Shown here: piece by piece, positions 23,198-25,469 of the stretch
Numbering within the stretch: position 1 is the first letter of the stretch
Layout: every line of letters begins with the position of its first letter
Source: RUG11247 sp050945995
GTDB lineage: Bacteria; Bacillota; Clostridia; Christensenellales; Aristaeellaceae
Length of the DNA: 25,469 nt
Reading direction: 5' to 3'
Assembly: GCA_050945995.1 (NCBI GenBank)
Contig: JBMNUA010000010.1
Location: 1-25,469, forward strand
Made by a program: the position numbers and the translations under genes
Notes under the pieces: generated by a model
The model's input: only the letters and a program-made list of their open reading frames with translations
What the model was told of the DNA's origin: nothing
Databases searched by the model: none

Positions 23198-23473
23198 CTA
23201 CGTTTTTTGATCCCTCCGTGCCATGTCGATGACGCCCGATATTTTGGACATAATGTGCGCGCGCCCATCGCGCGTATGCGGGATCAGGCAACCTGCGCAG
23301 CTTTTGACGCCCTTTGGCGTATAGGTGAAATTGCCGCCGCAGGCGTCGCCCAGGGTGTACAGCGGGCAATAGCAAAACAGGCAGTTGAATTCCTCCGTCG
23401 CGCTCGTTTCATGGCAGGGGAAATACTCGCACGCGCGGTGGCTGAAAAAATGCGATGGTTTTTGCTCGTTCAT
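23198..23473 (-). CDS. Cysteine-rich small domain protein
   Basis: A 91-residue protein with eight cysteines (C15, C20, C31, C34, C36, C45, C59, C62): SHFFSHRACEYFPCH, FNCLFCYCPLY, ACGGNF and KSCAGC. This is the pattern of the Cys-rich small domain family (PF04071-like), probably metal or Fe-S binding and of unknown function. The ATG at 23473 lies six bases from AAGGA and is preferred over the in-frame ATG at 23479, which directly abuts it. It converges on hydF across a shared hairpin, and lies 41 bases after the DUF4129 gene, whose transcript may include it. Whether it has any part in hydrogenase maturation is open. Confidence 0.85.
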   Translation of the reverse strand: MNEQKPSHFFSHRACEYFPCHETSATEEFNCLFCYCPLYTLGDACGGNFTYTPKGVKSCAGCLIPHTRDGRAHIMSKISGVIDMARRDQKT

Positions 23474-23514
23474 GTCCATTCCTTTCCAATCGGCAATCTT
23501 AGGCGGGCATCCCC

Positions 23515-24744
23515 TCACCCGCCGCTTTTTTTCACCTGATCGTAGGCGTTTTTGGCGCGGCGCACGTCGTCCGCGCCGATGTCGGCGGTGGTGTAGCGCG
23601 CCTTGAGGTAGACATCGCGCAGCGCGGAAAGCGCGGGCGTGCGGAACACATGGCGCGCCTGTTCGTTGATCTGCGCGGAGTTCAAATATTCGCCCGTGCC
23701 GATGCCGCGCGCATCGCAGAGTTTTAAGAATTTTCTGTATGTGTGGCGCACGCGGTCGCGCGGGGCGCGGGTGAGCCTGCGGTCGCGCGCGCTTTTCGCG
23801 TCGTCCAGCGATTCGCGCACATCGTCAAACCGATTGTCCGCGTCGCGCCGCCCCGCGCGCATGAGCGCGCGAAACAGCAGGATCACTACCAAAACGACGA
23901 TCGCCGCGCCGATGCCGATGAGCACATAGGTCGAAATCTGCATGGCGGCGCCGTGCTCGCCGGACTGCGCCGCTTCCATGAACCCCTCGCTCTCTTGCAT
24001 CTCCTGCCCGAGCTGCTCGATCCCCTCGAAATCGATGTCCCCAAAATCGATGCCCGAGAAGATTTTGTTGAGCAGCCACGCAAAGCCCGCGAACACATAC
24101 AATATGCCCATGAAAAGCGGGCGCAACAGATAGCGCACCGCGAGCGACACCAGAAAGCGCGCGAGCGCCAGCGCATAGCCGCTGGAGAGCAGATAGCCCG
24201 CGCCGCACAGAAGTAAAATCTCCCCCAGGTTCATCAGCCGGAAGCGGCGGTCGGTGATCACCGCGTCATTGTGGCGGAGCATGCGCAGAAGGATCACGCT
24301 CAATACGAGGAAGAAGAAGAAATACGGGAGCATGACATCGAGAAAGCCGCGCCAGTTGCCCGCGATCACAACAAGCAGCATGGGCACAAACAACAGCTTC
24401 AAGCACGTCATGAAGCGTTCGAGCGCGGAGGCGTAATCGAGGACATACGATTTGCGCGCGGCGACGGCGGCGAGGTAGAGGATCATCGGCACGGTGACGA
24501 ACCGATCCGCGCCTGTTTTGGCAAACAGGAAGCAGGCGGGCGTCAGCGCGAGCGGCAGAAACCGCAGATACCAGCGCTTGGGCTGCGAGGTGTGTAAAAG
24601 CCGCGAGAAATACGCCGCGAGCGCGACGATGAGCGGGCTTGTGAGCAGAAGCCCGCTGTGCGGCGCGGCGGAGGCGACCGACGCGATCGCGAACATGAAA
24701 AACGAGAGGTCGGCGAGGATTTTGAGCGCGAATACGAGGTTCAA
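23515..24744 (-). CDS. Polytopic membrane protein with C-terminal DUF4129 domain
   Basis: A 409-residue integral membrane protein with roughly eight to nine hydrophobic helices in residues 1-330, an acidic loop around 250-280 (FGDIDFEGIEQLGQEMQESE), and a soluble C-terminal DUF4129 domain (VRHTYRKFLKLCDARGIGTG ... YLKARYTTADIGADDVRRAK). In many bacteria DUF4129 is fused to a transglutaminase core between the membrane part and this domain; here that core is absent. The start is TTG at 24744, overlapping the DUF58 stop as TTGA, with GGAGG seven bases upstream; the longer frame above it is only a shadow of the DUF58 gene. Role unknown, probably envelope-related. Confidence 0.85.
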   Translation of the reverse strand: MNLVFALKILADLSFFMFAIASVASAAPHSGLLLTSPLIVALAAYFSRLLHTSQPKRWYLRFLPLALTPACFLFAKTGADRFVTVPMILYLAAVAARKSYVLDYASALERFMTCLKLLFVPMLLVVIAGNWRGFLDVMLPYFFFFLVLSVILLRMLRHNDAVITDRRFRLMNLGEILLLCGAGYLLSSGYALALARFLVSLAVRYLLRPLFMGILYVFAGFAWLLNKIFSGIDFGDIDFEGIEQLGQEMQESEGFMEAAQSGEHGAAMQISTYVLIGIGAAIVVLVVILLFRALMRAGRRDADNRFDDVRESLDDAKSARDRRLTRAPRDRVRHTYRKFLKLCDARGIGTGEYLNSAQINEQARHVFRTPALSALRDVYLKARYTTADIGADDVRRAKNAYDQVKKSGG

Positions 24745-25469
24745 TCGACCACCTCCTCGGCGGCGATGACGAGCGCCTTTGCCGCGGCGCGATCCTCGAG
24801 CCGGGCGATGTCCTGCGCGGAGATGTCGCGCGCGGTGGGCGTGATGATGATGTGCGCGCGCCCGGACTGCGTGCGGCGCAGCACGGAATCGATCAAAAGA
24901 TGCGCGCTGCCGTGCGCGGCGTAGGTCGCGCGCCCGAGCCCTTCGAGGATCGTCGAAAGGTGCGCGCCGCCGAGCCCGTCGCCGACGTACTCCCACGCGC
25001 CCGTCATATTGACCGCGCGCGCGTTTGTCAAAAACGCGTAGGCGATGCGCCGCTCCTCGAGCGTTTCGCAGACGGCGCGGGCGATGGAGTAGCAGACCTC
25101 CATCAGCGGATGCGCGGCGCTGCTGTAGAGTAGCGAGTGGATGTTCAGCACGACGGTCACGGTCAATTCCAGCGTATGGTCGTACTGCTTGACCATCATG
25201 CGCCCGGTGCGCGCGGTGGCGGGCCAGGAAATCTGCTTCATGGGCTCGCGCCCGGTGTACTCGCGAAAGCCGAGGGTGAGCACGGGATCTTCCAATATGA
25301 AGCGCCGAACCGAGACATCGCCGATGAAGCCGCCGAGCGTCTCCATCAACTGCTGCCCCTCGGCGCGCTTGGGCAGCACCACGGATTCGCGCATGCGCGG
25401 GTAGTAGCGCGCGCGCTCGCTCAGCCCGAGAAAATCGCCGCCGTAGAGCGTCGCGCCGTTGAAGGTATA
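24741..25469 (-). CDS. DUF58 domain protein (5' partial)
   Basis: The frame is open to the window edge, so the N-terminal membrane helices are missing; about 242 residues are seen. DPVLTLGFREYTGREPMKQISWPATARTGRMMVKQYD is the DUF58 signature block (RDY..GD....IhW..tAR....v......), followed by a von Willebrand-A-like fold (LELTVTVVLNIHSLLYSS). DUF58 proteins usually sit with a MoxR-type AAA ATPase and a transglutaminase/DUF4129 protein in an operon of poorly known, envelope- or assembly-related function. The stop overlaps the start of the DUF4129 gene, so the two are translationally coupled. A MoxR gene would be expected just beyond the window. Confidence 0.88.
   Translation of the reverse strand, partial: YTFNGATLYGGDFLGLSERARYYPRMRESVVLPKRAEGQQLMETLGGFIGDVSVRRFILEDPVLTLGFREYTGREPMKQISWPATARTGRMMVKQYDHTLELTVTVVLNIHSLLYSSAAHPLMEVCYSIARAVCETLEERRIAYAFLTNARAVNMTGAWEYVGDGLGGAHLSTILEGLGRATYAAHGSAHLLIDSVLRRTQSGRAHIIITPTARDISAQDIARLEDRAAAKALVIAAEEVVD

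Overview
This window reads as a GC-rich, anaerobic member of the Clostridia (Bacillota). The basis is gene content: a TM1266-type regulator followed by hydE, hydG and hydF, a CD1247-like zinc-ribbon protein, DUF4491, the Xaa-Pro peptidase/efp pair, a TPP riboswitch on a ThiT-type ECF substrate protein, and sigma-A-like promoters with GGAGG ribosome sites. A genus cannot be named from this. The DNA is dense and almost wholly chromosomal in character: no transposase, integrase, phage gene or CRISPR array was found.

Layout. 3-1448 (+) is the 3' part of an AlgX/DHHW-type SGNH acyltransferase-like protein. 1547-6009 is a minus-strand block: tocopherol-cyclase-like protein, CD1247-like protein, efp, Xaa-Pro peptidase and a short aspartokinase. 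6186-8587 (+) is a two-gene unit, an ABC exporter overlapping by ATGA an AviRa-like rRNA methyltransferase. 8588-9044 has no gene but holds a large inverted-repeat element. 9045-12265 (+) is hisS-aspS behind a consensus promoter and a leader with an intrinsic terminator. 12295-13301 (+) is a TPP riboswitch, terminator and thiT. 13332-13520 is a tandem pair of hairpin repeats, then DUF4491. 13994-18545 (-) holds a D-Ala-D-Ala carboxypeptidase and a three-gene unit: XRE/S24-like regulator, homocysteine-methyltransferase-like protein, Gfo/Idh/MocA oxidoreductase. tRNA-Arg(CCG) sits divergently at 18663. 18931-23127 (+) is the [FeFe]-hydrogenase maturation operon. 23198-25469 (-) holds a Cys-rich small protein and a DUF58-DUF4129 pair that runs off the window.

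How genes work together. TM1266-HydE-HydG-HydF is a complete H-cluster maturation set; the hydrogenase itself is not in the window. The exporter plus AviRa-like methylase looks like an antibiotic-protection pair. The regulator/Hcy-methyltransferase/oxidoreductase unit is the least understood: the regulator's S24-like domain lacks the expected serine and the methyltransferase carries a decayed folate-binding half.

Structure outside genes is rich. There are two dispersed repeat families each seen twice (1470/4811 and 8980/23131), a roughly 265-bp inverted-repeat element, a tandem hairpin repeat with compensatory changes, a riboswitch, an attenuator and an operator-like dyad. These are the parts most likely to repay genome-wide comparison.
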